Below the pieces are notes generated by a model. That model did not search any database, had not been told where the DNA came from, and saw only the letters and a list, made by a program, of their open reading frames with translations. DNA of 64,000 nucleotides. Source: Acholoe squamosa (Eukaryota > Annelida > Polychaeta > Phyllodocida > Polynoidae). The stretch spans positions 24,252,733-24,316,732 of the forward strand of contig OX439044.1 of NCBI GenBank assembly GCA_949317995.1, in the 5' to 3' direction. Shown piece after piece: positions 55,901 through 63,807 of this stretch (position 1 is the first letter of the stretch; every line of letters begins with the position of its first letter). The position numbers were made by a program, and so were the translations under genes.

Positions 55901-58491
55901 AACCTAATATGACACTGGTAAGTTTGCTGGCCAGCTCCGCCTTGGTGCATAATGCTGACACTCTGGGTGATATATCAACATTGTAGAGTCAATGTGATGC
56001 ATGAATGCAGATCTGACGGGTACACTTGCTAAGGTTGCATTTGTACGTCGTGCTGAGCAAAGGGCATAATAAACCGAGTTAAAGGGGACTGTTTTATGTA
56101 GACTGTCAAACTGATCTACCTATGTATGGATTCCTGATTGGGCTATAGTGCAGTCGAAAATAAACTTGTTGAGATAGACTGTTCATAGGTACAGCTTATC
56201 TAGCCCATCTCAAAAGTGTTCTCAATGCAATATTCATGGCTATGGTCATTACAGAATTAAAGGCTGGGTACACACAGCAGTGTGTACTGCACGATCAACC
56301 TATGAATATTTCATGTTATTGCCAACACAAGCACTCAATCTCATCTCTGATCTAAAAACAGTGGGCTTTAAAATAGTGTCACGTTAGGCCAAGAAAAATA
56401 AAAGGTGTGTTTCCAGTAACAAAGCTCCAATGGCTAGGGTCGGTAGGTCGGATTTTTTTTTTACATTTATAGAGGAAATGTTAGGGCACATATCAATGGA
56501 TGTATCAAATTCTTTGATTTCATTGAAAGTAATGATGGGAAAATGACAACTGTGCGCGAGGGGAAGAACATGTAAAGAATACAGAAAAAGTCCCTAAAAG
56601 GTAATGAAAAAAATCTTTAAAATATGAAAAAATTAGACAAAATTCTTCAAAATCACAAAAAAAAAAGGGTTTTTTTTTTTGCCCGTGTTTCTATGGTCGG
56701 TCGGGTTACTGGAAACAAACCTTTTTTTTTTTTTATTTGGCCTTAGTGAAGATGGGACAGAGTTATGCCTTTATTTCACATAGGAGGACCTGGTGAATAC
56801 ATGATTTCCTCTAAATTATTGATTGTTTTTCATGGTTTACAGCCAGTTCTTATTCATGTTCAAATTCTCATCTCCTGGGGAGTGAATATTAACAGTAGGA
56901 GAATATGTGGATGATTGGAGGCGGAAGGTAACACTTCTGCGGGCTAGCTGAAATGGAAATGTGTGCTGATAAATATTTTTTTTATTTTTCTCACCATATC
57001 CACCAGATGTTAGAGTATACAGGACGTGGAAAGAGCATAATAGATGTCGGACTTGCACAAGCACGGAATCCACTCGACACAACAAATCACTACTTTGAAA
57101 TAGAGATAGTAGATCCTGGAGAAAACTGCTACATTGCAATAGGTCTAGCTCGCAGGGTAAGGTTTTATTTGTATGTATTTTAATTTGTTAACAGTTAGTG
57201 AGAAGATTCTCCGTCTCCCCATATATACATACTTTTGAAAATAATCAGACAGGAGGGTGCTTAGAACAGAAAATTTAAAATAAATGAATAAATAAATAAC
57301 CTATTTGAGTGAAATAGATTTGACAAATCTTTCCACGCATTCTCGGAGAGAATAATTTTCAAGATGGTTGTTTTTTTTTTACTTGTAGGACTATCCAAAA
57401 CATCGACACCCAGGATGGAATAAAGGATCCATAGCCTATCATGCTGGTACGTTTACTCAAACGCTGTTATTTGATTTACATGTAAACACGAGTTTCTCAC
57501 GAATCTGTCCAACCTGTGTGCTTTTTCAAGAGCATTTTGAGATATAAAAACTCCAAAGCACAGTAAATGAAGTCTACATTGGAGTTTGTAATTACGTAAG
57601 GCTATGCCTCTATGTCATTGTGCATGTTTATTTTCAGATGATGGTAAAATCTTCATAGGAAGTGGAGTTGGTGATCCGTTTGGCCCACCCTGTCAGAAAG
57701 GTGAGAAGAGGTTAACTGTTATAACATTAATACTTGCCTGTTCCAAATCTGAGTTAGAAAATAGGTATTGCACCCATCCACTCACAAAGCAAATTGTTTG
57801 ATCAAAGGGAAATTATTGACATTTAGTCAGGCATCGTGATTTGAATGCCACGATGTAAGTTGAGTGAATGTTATCAGCTGATTTAATGTACTCCTCAGGT
57901 GATATTATGGGATGTGGGATCCTGTTCCCACGGGATTACAACAGCGATATGGATGGAGATGGGTGTCGCGACCTGTCACCAGACTACTACGAGGACTACC
58001 TGGAGTTGGAGGAATGTCATGGGTCAGAGTCTGAAGATGACGAGTGGTGGGAGCGCGCCTATGCAGAAAATGGTACCAAAGTCCAGGTACATATCAGAAA
58101 TTTTAATCCTATTGAAAGATCAACGAAAACCCTGAAAATGAAAGTCTGTTTCACATACCCAGTATCCTACCCACTAGTTTTCCCATAATTGGAACATTCT
58201 GTATAGACTGCAGCACTAGCTGGAAAAATTAACGAAAGACGTGAATTATTTTTTTATAGGACTATAATAGATTTTTGTATATAGGGGCGTGCAAAATGTC
58301 CTGCATAATAATGAAGTCTTATTTGATTTGTGCCTTTTCTATTCATTTTGATTCAGGTCTTTTTCACACGGAATGGTGAAACCATTGGGCGACGAGAGAT
58401 CCGCATTCCAAAAGGGGGCTTCTATCCAACAGTAGGCATGTTGAGTAGCGACGAAAAGGTACGCATTGACCTTCGGCCACTGACTGGATAA
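34246..58491 (+). CDS. SPRYD3: SPRYD3, SPRY domain-containing protein 3; complete, 11 coding exons
   Basis: Joined exons 34246-34269, 39865-40031, 41114-41229, 43527-43614, 54709-54859, 55367-55552, 57007-57156, 57389-57446, 57638-57700, 57899-58086 and 58357-58491 give 1326 nt, or 441 residues and TAA. All junctions have GT/AG sites and keep phase. Two related SPRY-like halves are visible. Half one has NNYYEVEILD (86-95), PGW (117-119), DDGK (129-132), GDKVGCGV, VFFTRNGKE and GLYPAVGL. Half two repeats this as NHYFEIEIVD, PGW, ADDGK, GDIMGCGI, VFFTRNGE and GFYPTVGM. An acidic insert (YYEDYLELEE, SESEDDEWWE) sits in half two, where the vertebrate protein also has a Glu-rich run. SPRY folds are beta-sandwich protein-binding modules. 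The biochemical role of SPRYD3 is not established to my knowledge. No signal peptide or membrane segment is seen. Confidence 0.95.
34518..34669 (+). repeat. ~152-bp direct repeat, copy 1
   Basis: Starts CTTAAGGTCTCGGACCACCA and runs to GAGATGAAAAATATAGG. Nearly identical to 35373-35526, 854 bp downstream, in SPRYD3 intron 1. Confidence 0.9.
35372..35526 (+). repeat. ~152-bp direct repeat, copy 2
   Basis: Matches 34518-34669 with a few substitutions and a longer A run. About 290 bp further on, GGTGGTCCGAGA (35823-35834) is the inverse of its TCTCGGACCACC, so the pair may belong to a TIR element ending near 35840. Confidence 0.85.
35906..36142. mobile_element. family A MITE, copy A6
   Basis: TA flanks and intact CCGTAATCTCCCGCG and CGCGGGAGATTACGG ends. 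Same orientation and interior as A5 and A8 (CTCTTAGGGCTCAATTTTGT, GGCATTTGTTTGGCGTAGAG). The least damaged copy of its subgroup here. Confidence 0.9.
36198..36260. mobile_element. one-ended relic of the GGGAGTGGTC MITE
   Basis: TTA followed by GGGAGTGGTC and, further in, GGCAGGGGGTTAAAAAATG resembles one end of the 4514/14879 family. No matching inverse end is found within 500 bp, so this is a truncated copy. Confidence 0.4.
36261..38418. other. SPRYD3 intron 1; no gene recognised
   Basis: Overlapping open frames at 36727-37274 on both strands have no recognised domain. A palindromic pair around CAGCTTATGACCGGGGTTTT and CGGCTTATGACTGGGGTTTT (37284-37396) with a central ACTATAG recalls a distant MITE relic. 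Confidence 0.5.
38419..38648. mobile_element. family A MITE, copy A7
   Basis: TA flanks, CCGTAATCTCCCGCG and GGCGAGAGATTACGG ends. Uses GGTGCGCCTTATA words and has GGTAAATTGCCTTGAGTTTG near the left, a segment also found inside copy A10. Confidence 0.88.
38649..39864. other. SPRYD3 intron 1, 3' part; no further feature
   Basis: Ends in the acceptor of exon 2. A short perfect inverted repeat, TTCCCCACAGAGT and ACTCTGTGGGGAA, lies at 39491-39519. Confidence 0.5.
39865..40031 (+). CDS. SPRYD3: SPRYD3 coding exon 2
   Basis: 167 nt between a TTTGTAG acceptor and a GTGAGG donor. Encodes residues 9-63 and two bases of Ser64. It begins DKMEDL, continues with a basic Arg/His-rich stretch (RQRRRHGGGR), and ends with CERILIDGDTL, matching the human HILVDGDTL segment. 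This basic N-terminal stretch precedes the first SPRY half. Confidence 0.93.
40675..40895. mobile_element. TA-flanked MITE with TAATAAGCGCAC repeats
   Basis: Ends CCGTATTCGTTCTAATAAGC and GCTTATTAGAATGAATACGG, with TA on both sides. TCTAATAAGCGCAC is present twice in the left arm and its inverse twice in the right arm. The second left copy is followed by CCCC, the same plan as family A but with a different word. It lies in SPRYD3 intron 2. Confidence 0.88.
41114..41229 (+). CDS. SPRYD3: SPRYD3 coding exon 3
   Basis: 116 nt after a TTATTTAG acceptor, donor GTGAGG. Encodes residues 64-102 and one base of Gly103. It contains VGLYIAAQPLTPENNYYEVE, the first strand block of SPRY half one, and ends LGAIG. 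Confidence 0.94.
41758..41812. repeat. dispersed repeat shared with 11233-11287
   Basis: TATGTAGTGGGAGAG, then AGCGGGAGCGGAATTCAGGG and GTAGGTTTCCAGCCTA, occur here and at 11233-11287 in the same orientation with one or two differences. The family is unknown. Confidence 0.6.
41905..42132. mobile_element. family A MITE, copy A8
   Basis: TA flanks, CCATATTCTCCCACG and CTTGGGAGATTACGG ends, interior as in A1, A5 and A6. It lies in SPRYD3 intron 3. Opposite-strand open frames across it come from its palindromic structure. Confidence 0.88.
42659..42964. mobile_element. PIF/Harbinger-like MITE, second GGCCACACC copy
   Basis: Same termini as the element at 904, GGCCACACCAAAA and TTTTGGTGTGGCC, followed inward by AAGTTGGTCTAC and its inverse. 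The right flank is TAA; the left flank is TAA plus one extra A. The interior is A/T-homopolymer rich. It lies in SPRYD3 intron 3. Confidence 0.75.
43527..43614 (+). CDS. SPRYD3: SPRYD3 coding exon 4
   Basis: 88 nt, acceptor TCTTGTAG, donor GTAAGT. Encodes residues 103-131 and two bases of Lys132: GIGLVPHRYPLD, then QPGWNAESVGYLADDGK. The GLVP and PGW residues are hallmarks of this family. Followed by an 11.1-kb intron. Confidence 0.94.
44289..44419. mobile_element. hAT-like MITE, CAGGGGCGTAGGAA termini
   Basis: Perfect 14-bp inverted ends CAGGGGCGTAGGAA and TTCCTACGCCCCTG, with an identical 5-bp flank GTATA on both sides (44284-44288 and 44420-44424). 131 bp, non-coding, in SPRYD3 intron 4. 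Confidence 0.82.
44725..45640. repeat. GGATG-rich degenerate minisatellite
   Basis: Irregular runs of words such as GGATGTAGC, GGATTGATG, ATGGATG and GGATACAGGAT on both sides of the foldback at 44858. Units of about 9-20 bp are too diverged to set a period. An ORF at 45145-45363 on the minus strand is a by-product. Confidence 0.5.
44858..44930. repeat. long foldback in SPRYD3 intron 4
   Basis: The outer arms ATAGAACTAAAC and GTTTAGTTCTAT are perfect inverses. The inner arms (TGGTGTACGAGGTGGC and GCCACCGAGGACACCA) pair with few mismatches around CGATCCA. Further GC-rich, partly inverted sequence follows to about 45125. Confidence 0.8.
46219..46295. mobile_element. degraded family A-like relic
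   Basis: CCCGTGTATAAGGCATGAGG and GGGGTGCACCTTATTGG resemble family A internal words; the termini are lost. Confidence 0.3.
46296..46909. mobile_element. possible TIR element
   Basis: TTATTGGTCTGGACGAAAA at the left is an imperfect inverse of TTTTCGTCTGTACCAATAGG at the right. An inner pair, GGAGGTGAAT and ATTCACCTCC, supports it. No clear target duplication. Confidence 0.4.
47919..48275 (+). pseudogene. C-terminal fragment of a LINE ORF2-like protein
   Basis: The frame to the stop at 48273-48275 ends with QWNALDPTLRWIVPNEVFKK then QIKDKLVKYF. This fits the WNxLP.xLR...FKxxLKxxL pattern that closes many non-LTR retrotransposon ORF2 proteins. No reverse-transcriptase YADD box or endonuclease is in frame upstream, so the copy is 5'-truncated. 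The first Met has no meaning. Family (CR1/L2-type or other) is not certain. Confidence 0.5.
48276..48480 (+). mobile_element. 3' end of the LINE fragment
   Basis: About 200 bp follow the ORF2-like stop and lead into an irregular (TTG)n-type run at 48440-48475 (ATTGTTGTTGTTATTGTTG), like the microsatellite tails of several LINE groups. No target duplication could be fixed. Confidence 0.4.
49206..49661. mobile_element. TIR element with AATACATGAGGTCCG termini
   Basis: Left AATACATGAGGTCCGAGTTA and right TAACTCGGACCTCATGTATT are perfect 20-bp inverses. The flanks GGACTGCTATAG (49194-49205) and GGACTGCTCTAT (49662-49673) look like a 9-12-bp duplication, which would fit a MULE or related group. 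456 bp, no transposase frame. Confidence 0.75.
49674..51177. other. SPRYD3 intron 4; no gene recognised
   Basis: Unique intronic sequence with a C run at 50911-50926. The short open frames at 50119-50751 lack family similarity. Confidence 0.5.
51178..51286. repeat. (GCA)n trinucleotide repeat
   Basis: About 36 GCA-type units with GTA and ATA interruptions. On the minus strand it would encode a polyalanine tract in a 114-codon frame (51027-51371) that has no other protein-like signal. Confidence 0.93.
51546..52408. other. SPRYD3 intron 4; no gene recognised
   Basis: No coding similarity. Near 52258, a short word (GTATCTCGCGTATAAGCC) looks like a MITE end without a partner. Confidence 0.45.
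52409..52553. repeat. long foldback in SPRYD3 intron 4
   Basis: Arms of about 58 bp. The inner part of the left arm is GTTTGAGCC, GTTTCTTCATGAGCATGTCC, AGC (52432-52467), and the right arm 52490-52525 is its inverse with few mismatches. Outer pairing involves TAAAGGTGAAC and GTTCATCTTTA. The loop is CGTTCCGCACGAGGCCGGCG. Confidence 0.82.
52908..52992. repeat. (AT)n microsatellite
   Basis: About 40 AT units with one early interruption (TAATATTATA). It sits just upstream of the SINE at 53021. Confidence 0.95.
53021..53204 (+). mobile_element. full-length SINE, ACTC-tailed
   Basis: 184 bp starting CGGGCTTCCCTAGCCC, with a body containing CCTCAGGATGTGTGTGGTGC, and ending ATGGCGTTAAACATCTATTA plus (CTCA)n. 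Flanked by CATATTGTGG at 53011-53020 and 53205-53214. No clear Pol III A and B boxes were found in the body. It lies beside the (AT)n tract in SPRYD3 intron 4. Confidence 0.85.
53828..54064. mobile_element. family A MITE, copy A9
   Basis: TA flanks, CCGTAAACTCCTGTG and CGCGGGAGAATACGG ends. Same orientation and subgroup as A4. Confidence 0.9.
54277..54578. mobile_element. family A MITE, copy A10, mosaic
   Basis: TA flanks, CCGTAAGCTCCCGCG and CGCGGGAGATTACGG ends. At 302 bp it is ~65 bp longer than A4 and A9. The left part has TGCTGCTGGGTCTTATAC and TAATTGCCTTGAGTTGGGGG like A7. The right part (ATCTTATAGCTTTCTCTCAA onward) is like A9. Only 212 bp separates it from A9. Confidence 0.9.
54709..54859 (+). 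CDS. SPRYD3: SPRYD3 coding exon 5
   Basis: 151 nt, acceptor TGTTTCAG, donor GTGAGA, ending in phase 0. Encodes residues 132-182: LFKANGRGRAFGPKC, GDKVGCGVKFD and PVFFTRNGKE. It covers the core strands of SPRY half one. Confidence 0.95.
55367..55552 (+). CDS. SPRYD3: SPRYD3 coding exon 6
   Basis: 186 nt, acceptor TATCTTACAG, donor GTACAA. Encodes residues 183-244: PVDGLYPAVGLNSEGEEVRV closes SPRY half one. An acidic linker follows, then WSRLHDVRLNGQ, matching human EWGRLHDVRV at the junction of the two halves. Confidence 0.95.
55730..55781. mobile_element. miniature derivative of the TCGTCGCC element
   Basis: GTCGTCGCCTCAGTGCAACA, then AGATTGTAACTGCATC and CTGAGGTGACGAT. One full end is followed almost directly by a short inverse of the terminal CGTC(A/G)CCTCAG, as if the interior were deleted. 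It lies in SPRYD3 intron 6. Confidence 0.6.
56387..56742. mobile_element. PIF/Harbinger-like MITE, GGCCAA..GTTTCCAGTAAC termini
   Basis: GGCCAAGAAAAATAAAAGGT then GTGTTTCCAGTAAC at the left pairs with GTTACTGGAAACAAACC and ATTTGGCC at the right. TTA lies at 56384-56386 and 56743-56745. The next inner words GGTCGGTAGGTCGG and GGTCGGTCGGG also correspond, but in the same orientation. It lies in SPRYD3 intron 6. Confidence 0.8.
57007..57156 (+). CDS. SPRYD3: SPRYD3 coding exon 7
   Basis: 150 nt after CACCAG, donor GTAAGG, phase 0 at both ends. Encodes residues 245-294: LEYTGRGKSIIDVGLAQARN, then HYFEIEIVDPGENCYIAIGL and ARR. This is the most conserved block and starts SPRY half two. Confidence 0.95.
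57389..57446 (+). CDS. SPRYD3: SPRYD3 coding exon 8
   Basis: 58 nt, acceptor TTACTTGTAG, donor GTACGT. Encodes DYPKHRHPGWNKGSIAYHA and the first base of Asp314. It is equivalent to the PGW segment of exon 4 in the first half. Confidence 0.94.
57638..57700 (+). CDS. SPRYD3: SPRYD3 coding exon 9
   Basis: 63 nt, acceptor TATTTTCAG, donor GTGAGA. Encodes DDGKIFIGSGVGDPFGPPCQ and a Lys codon, then one base of Gly335. The GSGVGDPFGP run is conserved with the vertebrate protein. Confidence 0.94.
57899..58086 (+). CDS. SPRYD3: SPRYD3 coding exon 10
   Basis: 188 nt, acceptor ACTCCTCAG, donor GTACAT. Encodes GDIMGCGILFPRDY and then an acidic insert up to NGTKVQ (residues 335-397). The insert has many Asp, Glu and Tyr residues. 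The position of the acidic insert is conserved although its sequence is not. Confidence 0.94.
58357..58491 (+). CDS. SPRYD3: SPRYD3 coding exon 11 and stop
   Basis: 135 nt after a TTGATTCAG acceptor. Encodes VFFTRNGETIGRREIRIPKG, GFYPTVGMLSSDEKVRIDL, RPLTG and TAA at 58489-58491. The final LRPLTG corresponds to the human C-terminus LHPLSG, so the protein ends at the expected place. Confidence 0.95.
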   Translation, partial: VFFTRNGETIGRREIRIPKGGFYPTVGMLSSDEKVRIDLRPLTG

Positions 58492-61400
58492 CATTTGCTA
58501 ACGTCTGCAACTAATGGTCTTAGGTCAGAAGTATGGACTGAAGGTCAGTGTCAAGGTCACCAATATTCGTTTTATGGAAGAGGACATGTAAAATATGCGG
58601 GAGACCTCAGCCCTCGCCTGACACAATATGATACCAAGAAAATCTGGTCAGATAAGAATACTGTATATCCATTTTCTTTTGCGCTGTAAATGGTCATAAG
58701 TTTTCCTCTGTTGTGTAAGACAAAAATAATCTTTCCATTGTCAGACTCACTATGCTGTGCTTAAGAATCGGGGAATTATCACACATTGGTAACACAAAAC
58801 CCGTATGATGTTGCCATCTTGAAAAGGACTGCGCTTACCTCCAAAGATGCAACTTGAATATACCACATCTCTTAAATTATACAAGTGTGTACAGAGAACC
58901 CCTATCGGTGTATTAAGATAGTGCAAGATAAATTCATATAAAGCCCACAGTAGGCTGCACTCGATAGGGAAATATCTGATGTGATCGGATAAAACCTGAC
59001 ATGTTTGATAGTTTCCGTTCGGATCAGACATAGTTCCAACGCATGTTGGTATATTTGGAATTGCAGCAATCAGCTGATCAGATCAACCGATTCGTGGTCG
59101 GCTTAGAATATGACAGACTTCATATGCTTGCTGGTTGTGTTTTCATTAACTAATTACTGACTTAATAGAATTTATGTATATATTGAAACTAAGTAAAGCG
59201 TGAAGTGATACTCAAGAAATGAATATGTTCTGTGGAAAATTGCAGACGGGTTGTGACAATCTTTAGGAATTAAGATAATGGTATAAGAGCTATATAAAGG
59301 CAACTAACATACATGGAATAAGAATTACAAGAAGAATACATAAATATGTATGATATTTATCAGGATCTGATTGGAGCTTAGTCTGGTTTTAGTCGCTTTT
59401 CTAAAAGAAACTTGATTTTGGTTACTATGAAGTGAATATGAGTGGCAAAAATTGGATACAAAATTTGGGAATGTTAAGTCAATACAACCCATATATCATA
59501 TCCTAGACTGCCTGTTGAATCTATAACGTTTCCTTGGTTTGGTTTAACGTTTTTAACTGTGCCTCATGATATTGTTGGACGAAAGTCAGTGTTAGCATAT
59601 CTTATCAGCTAATTTTATTCTGTCATCTTTAAAGTGAAATAGACTTGGTCTGGATTTAATTGAATTCAAGCACCACCAGTCTGATATACACACATATGTG
59701 AGAAGTAATCATTTTTTGTATTATATTATTAAAAACTTGGTGCTGTAACGTGTCTAATTGTAGACAGTATAAAAAAACAAGAGTCTCACAGATTTAGCTC
59801 TAATCCACTGCTGCACTTTTGTACGGCATCTGCCTTGTGACTGATTACCATACAAGTCATACTGGTCAAAAAGTCACTGGACTGGATAGAAAAAACTTTG
59901 AAATGGGTAGCTAACCACATGCTAACTTGTGAACGAGTTTTAACTGGTCGGTGCTTTAAGGGCCCTAATGTACCACCAGGATTTGCCCTATGTCGTTGTG
60001 ATACATGCATGCTGCACCAGAGAAGAACTCGCTCGAGAGGAACTCGCTAATGCTGCATTTGTGCATCAAAATTACTATATGTGGCTTGATCCATTCACAA
60101 AGGGTCAGAATGATGTAACAATGCAGTTTGTTGGCGCGTCAAGCTGAGAAGTGGACATTGAGGTTATGAAGCATTGCGCTGGCCTTAAATTTCTACAAAT
60201 CCAATGAATTAAATGTATGTTAACACAACCGTAAACACAGCAGTGGATCTGTGATTAGAGATATTGTCGCTAGATCGGATGTGCATGAGGTTTCTTATTA
60301 TACAAGATATCAGTTAAGAAATATTAGAATAGATAATTCCATAGCTATCTTTCGCAGTAAGTACCATTTATTCTTCTGATTTACTCTATACAAAAGAAAT
60401 TGTATCTATCGTATCCCTGAGAGACTAATATTGATAATTAGTATTATGAAAAATTGTCTCAAGGATTCTGATAAGATGTATTACATTCGAAAGTTTCCAA
60501 GGGGAGTGGTTTTATAAATTTAATTGCACAGCAAGTTATGTGCCTAGAACGATTTTCCCCAAAAAAATGGATGTAAAGCAGGTAGAAAGACCTTCAAAAG
60601 CCCTGCATAACATCAATTTGTAGTTGAAGTAGTATTACTGAGTTCCACCAGTCAGTTGATACAGGTGTTGTTAGCAGAATCTCAAACTAGTAATTATTCA
60701 AATATCAAAGTATTTAAATATAGAGAGATTGGACCTGATATTGAAGATAGAAGCAAAAGGAAGGAAAGGCAAGACTTAGACTTTAAGTTGGAGACTTTAA
60801 TGATTAGAACATGTGTGGTTTGTTGTCGCTGATATATTTTGTATACACACACTGTTCATAGTTACAGATTTTTGAGTGATGAAAATTCACTTGCCTTATT
60901 TTTGTACTTTGTTATGATATCGTTGGTCTGTCTCACCTTTCTGTTACGCTATGATTTCATGTGTATATATGTATATCATTTGATTCTTGCTAATTTTCAT
61001 TGATGTGCTAGACATATCCCCCCATTTGACTATCATCAATCCTAGATTGTGCTTATCAGAATGGTATATGATATCATTAAATGATTGTTGAGTTGGTATC
61101 TGTATTTGGAAATTTTGGGATTTCATCTGTATGTAAAATCATCACTCCTCGTTTTAACCAATTGAAAGTTCTATTTAAATATAAACAGTACTACCCACCA
61201 TCATCTTTCTACACATAAATAGTACTGTGAGATAATGCATTAGTCGACAAGGATAAAAAATACTTTGGTCTACTCAGTATTTAAATCCCTCAAAAGGGAT
61301 TTGTCTGTAATTATTGTTTTGCTGGATTCAGAACTCTTCATCTTTGCTAAATATTTACTTAGTTAATGGAAACCCTATATTGACAATCATACAGTGATTT

Positions 61401-62306
61401 CTCAATTGGAAATGACGTGGTCACAAAGACTTTTCTAAAGATATGATTCAAATGTTGATAACTAAACTGTGGTCGTCGTCCATTACAGCGCCATCTTGTA
61501 AAGCTATATACATGTAGCATGCGATGATAACCTTTGTCTGTGGAGTCATGTCTATGTTCTAGGAGTTCTTTTCTGTAAGGACTAAATGAGAGCAATATCA
61601 GGTAAACCTTTAAGGTCTGCATGATAATTCCAGGGTCCTGCTTATTTGACCTTATGATAGACTGATATTATGTTGGGGAGTTGACAAAGCAGCACTTAAT
61701 TGCGGCATAATGTCGATCCTTTGAGAGTTAATTTATATTCCCATTAGGTCGGTATGTTTGATTAATGTAGGGCTGTCAAGTCTTCTTTTCCGCTGTGCAT
61801 TCACACATCGTGACAACTGATATAATCCAAAAATGGACCATGTGGTCCTTAACGGGTTAATTTTGTATTGTCACCAGTACATTTGATGCCATAGGTAGCA
61901 TGATTTGTACTACAATGTCATGCTTGCATACAAATTCCTCAAAACCGGTGGAACCACACCTCGTTATATGTTATAGGTTCGTATTTTGTGCGTCATTGAG
62001 TGTAAATTTATAATTAAAGAATACATACATGTAACATAAATTTCATATCTTCAGTCGGACAGAGACAAGTAGATACTCGCAGACTTGTTTGCACCCCCGT
62101 TATGCAAATGTTCAGATATAAATGATTTACTTTATAATGATTTTTTTCTACAGTAATTATAATCAGTCACGAGAGGAAGACGTGTGTTGATCGTTCATGA
62201 TAACAGTTTTACACTATCTGAGACTACCCTGGTTATCTCAAAGCATGTCAGTTTGCTTCATTCATTCATACATGTGTATTTATACTGATTGGGAGTGAAT
62301 GTACCA
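58492..62306 (+). other. SPRYD3 3' UTR and/or downstream sequence
   Basis: About 3.8 kb of AT-rich, mostly unique sequence with few of the repeats seen elsewhere and no further exon. Possible polyadenylation hexamers (ATTAAA) occur near 59727, 60197 and 61075, but none has a clear downstream element. The low repeat density suggests a long 3' UTR for at least the first part. The transcript end cannot be set. Confidence 0.4.
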
Positions 62307-62308
62307 TA

Positions 62309-62780
62309 TCGTCGCCTTAGTGCAAGAAGGTTGTATCTGCATTTATCAAGTTTTGCAGGAGAGGCATAAGAAGTGTTCTGCTCACTATAGCATAAAGGAG
62401 AAACAGCAATGTTTCACTGAGGCTGGTAAGCACATATCGTCGACAGAGCTTCAGTACTTTCATAGTAACGTAATCTCCCGCGTATAAGGCGCGTCTAATA
62501 CATGAATCAAAAGCCTACTGCACCATATAGAGCTTTCCAAAAGAGGGGGTGGGTCTTATAGGCGGGGTACTTTTACTATAGAAAAGTACTCAACCCTCAA
62601 AAATCAAGCCCCAGGTGCCCCTTATAGTATTCCCCTGAACTCAGGGTGCGCCTTATACGTGAGGTGCGCCTTATACGCGGGAGATTACGGTAGCTAGAAA
62701 AGGGTCAATAGATGTTAAAACAAAAGAAAACTCATTTTTGCCAAAATGTCAGTTACAACCTTCTTGCACTTAGGCGACGA
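62309..62780. mobile_element. TCGTCGCC-type TIR element, interrupted by family A copy A11
   Basis: The termini TCGTCGCCTTAGTGCAAGAA and TTCTTGCACTTAGGCGACGA are inverted repeats continuing into GGTTGTA(T/A)CTG. TA flanks lie at 62307-62308 and 62781-62782. The interior matches 21762-22015, apart from the ~227-bp MITE at 62466-62692. Confidence 0.85.
62466..62692. mobile_element. family A MITE, copy A11, nested
   Basis: TA flanks, left end ACGTAATCTCCCGCG (one change from consensus) and right end CGCGGGAGATTACGG. Closest to copy A3. It is inserted into the TCGTCGCC element at CATAG-TA-G; the related copy at 21762 is uninterrupted there. Confidence 0.88.
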
Positions 62781-62792
62781 TAATATGATGGT

Positions 62793-63569
62793 TTAAACTA
62801 TTACTGATGAATATCTCCTTGTTCACGATGTCAATCTGTATATAGTGGTCTGAAGTATCTAGTAATAAGACTTTCTTCACATGTCCCATGTGTATAATAA
62901 TGGGTAAAGTGCCCATTGTGTTTTATCATAAATCATCCTAATGTCACGCTTAATATTCATCATTTATGTAGTGATGTCACCAATGTATGACATCCCTATA
63001 CTCCATGTTTCCATTCTTGGACACATTTTACAAAGTCCGGCCAATACTGTTAGAAGTAAACCCATTCTGTTCATGGCGGACCAATGTACTTCCATCGATA
63101 CCCTGGTACTATTCTAATATATGTACGTTCTGTGCTGTAAACCCTCTGTGTAAAAGGTATATCCTGATTCTGCCATTAGCATACCAGTGGTTTAAGCTTG
63201 CACTAGTCCCAACTTTATGATTATCTGTCATTCTTTGTAATTGGATATTAATCTACAGATGCCAAATTTTCCCTAACTCTTTTGTTGTTAAGAAAGGACA
63301 CACTAGCCCAAGCCAGTGGCAAATTCTAGAGCTGTTGGTCAATGCTTACTCAGTTAAGAATCACCAAACAGCGTTAAAGTATAAAAAACGTGTTTAAGCT
63401 TAAACAGAGCCATAAAGCCCTACATGTTGAACAATAGGTTTTATATGTAGCATGTGCTTTAATTTGACCCATAAATAATTGTTATGTGTAAAGGGTAAAG
63501 TAGAAATAGCTAGGACATGTCTCACACCCTCATTGTGTGCACCTATTAGGCCACCATGATACATGTACC
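62793..63569. other. downstream intergenic sequence; nothing recognised
   Basis: AT-rich unique sequence with no exon, repeat or RNA signal that could be supported. Confidence 0.5.
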
Positions 63570-63807
63570 AGCATATAAGGCGCACCTCCAACTTTTGCAG
63601 ACACTCGATGGCCCAGTAGGGGTCTATCCACATGCCTTAAGCTAAAGACAAACAGCGCATTTCCCGATGCACGGTCCTATGCGTCAGGAAACGCTTGATA
63701 GGGGTTTTATATGATGCCCTCCCCAGTACATTGGCATGGAAACGGCCTTCCGCGTACATGCGACGCACTATGTCTGTTTTCCGCATTATACGTGAGGTAT
63801 CACAGTA
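63570..63807. mobile_element. degraded family A-like MITE
   Basis: GCATATAAGGCGCACCTCCA at the left and CGCATTATACGTGAGGTATC then ACAGTA at the right keep the plan of family A, with most internal repeats decayed. Confidence 0.4.
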
